Source of the DNA: Ulva prolifera | Taxonomy: Eukaryota; Chlorophyta; Ulvophyceae; Ulvales; Ulvaceae | Length of the DNA stretch: 64,000 nucleotides | Reading direction: 5' to 3' | Assembly: GCA_023078555.1 (NCBI GenBank) | Contig: CM041196.1 | Coordinates: forward strand, 930,001-994,000 | Shown: one piece after another, positions 61,932 through 64,000 of the stretch | Layout: every line of letters begins with the position of its first letter | Numbering within the stretch: position 1 is the stretch's first letter | The notes under the pieces: model-generated | The model's input: the letters and a program-made list of their open reading frames with translations, nothing else | What the model was told of the DNA's origin: nothing | Database searches by the model: none | Position numbers and translations under genes: made by a program

Positions 61932-63234
61932 TAATGTTCCAGCTCAAGGGTGACTCAGCGTACTTGCAGCTGTGGGCATACATACTGTCACAAATGGCTC
62001 TTGGTCTGAACATATGCATCATGTACGCGCAAAGATGAACAAGGCACTTGGCGCGTGGCGGCCAGTGCTGCGTTGCCACTACCTCCCGGTGACCGCCCGG
62101 CTCCGCCTTGTTTATGCGTTCATATATACTCCTGCTTTGTATGGGGCTGAGGTATGGATTGGCCCAAAAACTGAACTCGACAAACTTGATACCATCTGTA
62201 AAAAGGCAATCCGCATGGTGTTTGGTCTGCACCAGTTCGATTGCAGGGAGGAGATTCTTTTTTCCGACACGGGCCTCCTGCCTGTGAGCTCAATGATCAA
62301 GGCAGCTAAACTTTGCTGGTACGCAAAGCTGACACACATGGGGGCGGAGCGATTCCCGGTTGCGGTGGAATCCACCGCGATTCGGGGTCACTCTCAACGG
62401 GGGCCGGGGGTGGGCGGGGACTTTCATTCCCGCATCACGGCCATTGCGGCAGAACTGAAACGATATGCACACATCAGACTTGCCTTACAGGCTCCACCCG
62501 AGCCTGAGCATCGCCGCCGACGTGGGCCACCCAGGGTGTCCAAACGTCTCGGCATGCATGATCAGCCGTCCAAACAAAGCCCTCTCACAATCACGTACTC
62601 AAATCTTACCCGTGAGAAGGTCGTGGCTGTCATGTGGTTGGCATACCTTGAACAACGATTTGAGAAGCGTGGTCGCGACAATAAGGTCACTGGAGAGTGG
62701 TTGCGTGGTGTGATAACACACGAACTAGGGTCACTAGCCCCGTTTATGGACTCCGTTGAGCCCGGTCTTGTGCGTGTGCTAATGTCTGCTCGTTCGGGTC
62801 TGTCTCCTTTCTTGTGTAGGCACCGTAGTGAAAAGCATTTGGAATATTCACGTGCTGCTGATGTCTTCACATCCTACATCGCACGTGCACCCATCGGGGC
62901 AGTTCTGCCACCTGTCCCAGTGGCACATCGTGATCGGCATGTCTCCGCCGTTGCGGTTTTGGTGCGGCAGTTGCTCGCACGGCCAGGTCCTTATGACAGT
63001 GCCTCTGGTGTTTCGTGGTCTGATGTAGCGGTTGTGCTTATTGTCGGTGTTGATGGTGTTGGTGGTGATGCTGGGGTGTCGGGTGTTGCAAATCGCCCGT
63101 CCCCTCTCGGTGAATTGGCTCGTGTTGTTGCATTCTGTGGCGCAAGTCAGAGTTTGCGGCAGCATGTTGCTTGGATGCCTCTTTCGGTCCCGGATTTCGG
63201 AGTTGTCAATGTCCAAATGGATACGGCTATGTAA
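61932..63234 (+). pseudogene. Second non-LTR element fragment: post-RT thumb and C-terminal region
   Basis: It starts MFQLKGDSAYL, shifts frame near 61965, then runs open for 420 codons: WSEHMHHVRAKMNKALGAW...LRLVYAFIYTPALYGAEVW...LDTICKKAIRMVFGL. This matches the thumb/connection seen after RT in LINE-type polymerases (the YGSEVW-like motif). RT itself is missing, so it is 5'-truncated. The rest of the C-terminus is unassigned. A (CATA)n run follows the stop. Confidence 0.75.
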
Positions 63235-63236
63235 TC

Positions 63237-63258
63237 ATGCATACATACATACATACAT
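63237..63258 (+). repeat. CATA microsatellite
   Basis: About five CATA units immediately after the stop codon of the preceding non-LTR fragment, possibly its 3' tail. Confidence 0.75.
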
Positions 63259-64000
63259 GTGTGTGCGGTCGGCTCCGCCGCATGATCTCGACCACGCGAT
63301 GAATTGCACACACAATGCGGGGACCTGGACTTCGCGCCACAATATCGTTGAAAAACAATGGCGCGAGATCGGGTCCCACGCGTGTGTGGCATCCACGCGC
63401 ATCCCGCGCACAGCGCCGTTCGTCCGCGCGCGGCTCGCGGCCGCTCCGAGGCAGATCCATGCTGGCCCATTGGGCCCGACCCCCCCTGCTCCGCCCCAGC
63501 CCGCCTCCCAGGTCGCGGGCCCTTCGCGTGGGGCGACCTTGCCCGCGGCGCCGATGCCTGCAGCCCCGCTGCCGCCGCCAACCGCGCGCGCGGACGAGGC
63601 GCCGGCACCTACGCCTGCTCCGGCCGCCGACGCCGATGCTGGACACAGCGCCCAGATGGGGCGCCACGCGCCAGACGCAGCGCGGGCTGCGGCCCTGGCG
63701 GCGGCGGCGGCGGCGCCGGGTGGTCAGGATCCGGCGGGGCCTGGGGAGCAGGCCGCTGCCGCGCAGGCAACGGCGCTGGATCAGGTGTTCAGGGCAGTGG
63801 CCCACGAGAAACTGGGGGACATCATGTTTATGCCGCCGGGTGACCCTTTGTGCATAGGAGATGTGTCGGTTGTGAACCCCTGTGCCGGTTCCTATTGCGG
63901 CCGTGCGGCCCGCGAGGACGGGGGTGCTGCGGAGACGCGGGACGTGCAGAAACGCACTGCTTATCGTTTGTACGACCCTGATGCGTATAGTTTTGTGCCG
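63258..64000 (+). CDS. Restriction-like endonuclease domain of a third non-LTR element, partial at window end
   Basis: The frame is open from about 63242 to the last base. DHAMNCTHN...SRHNIVEKQW aligns with DHAMLCTRN...SRHDDFALAM of the long non-LTR copy. After a ~100-residue Ala/Pro-rich insertion, GDIMFMPPG...GDVSVVNP aligns with ADILAILPG...VDVTVTHP, and YDPDAYSFVP with FADKPQYEFVP. So it is a CCHC plus PD-(D/E)XK-like C-terminus of a different subfamily. No start codon or RT is in view. Confidence 0.68.

Overview
The window is eukaryotic nuclear DNA that is mostly a nest of retrotransposons, followed by one large intron-rich host gene. A green alga is the best guess, possibly a trebouxiophyte. 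This is inferred from the GC-rich host coding sequence with many short introns, an algal-style receptor kinase, Ty1/copia elements primed by an internal initiator-tRNA fragment, and a non-LTR element with a restriction-like endonuclease. No species marker is present. No rRNA genes, canonical tRNA genes, CRISPR or prokaryotic features were seen.

Positions 1-48260 are the nest. Two related Ty1/copia families occur. Family A has LTRs of about 309 bp and codes gag-protease-integrase and RT-RNase H in two ORFs, the second always in the -1 frame. There are six body copies, of which 16808-21545 is complete with a 5-bp target-site duplication (TSD) and near-identical LTRs. Family B has 246-bp LTRs; one copy (37546-41903) is complete with a TSD and a single 1274-codon ORF, and another (11431-15406) is broken. 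A non-LTR element with RT, CCHC and a PD-(D/E)XK-like C-terminus is present as one long copy (42952-46905) and many 5'-truncated pieces. These include four insertions of only 20-92 bp inside one family B copy. A 321-bp miniature LTR element (TRIM) with 90-bp LTRs, TSD, primer-binding site, polypurine tract and an internal tRNA-like box B lies at 21949-22269, with a second broken copy at 15407-15673. A satellite of 181-bp units (22690-24484) adjoins these.

Positions 48261-52080 hold low-coding DNA, a satellite with a 203-bp higher-order period built from hairpin monomers (49062-50275), and a diverged non-LTR 3' end. Positions 52081-61414 (minus strand) are a receptor-like protein kinase gene that I model with 13 exons and about 1566 residues: signal peptide, three tandem copies of a ~295-residue extracellular module, one membrane span, and a cytoplasmic kinase domain. 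The window ends with fragments of two more non-LTR elements (61932-63234 and 63258-64000), the last running off the edge.

The transposable elements share no pathway with the kinase gene. Their nesting gives relative ages: the family A copy at 16808 and the TRIM both inserted into an older non-LTR copy, and the family B copy at 37546 inserted into another family B copy.
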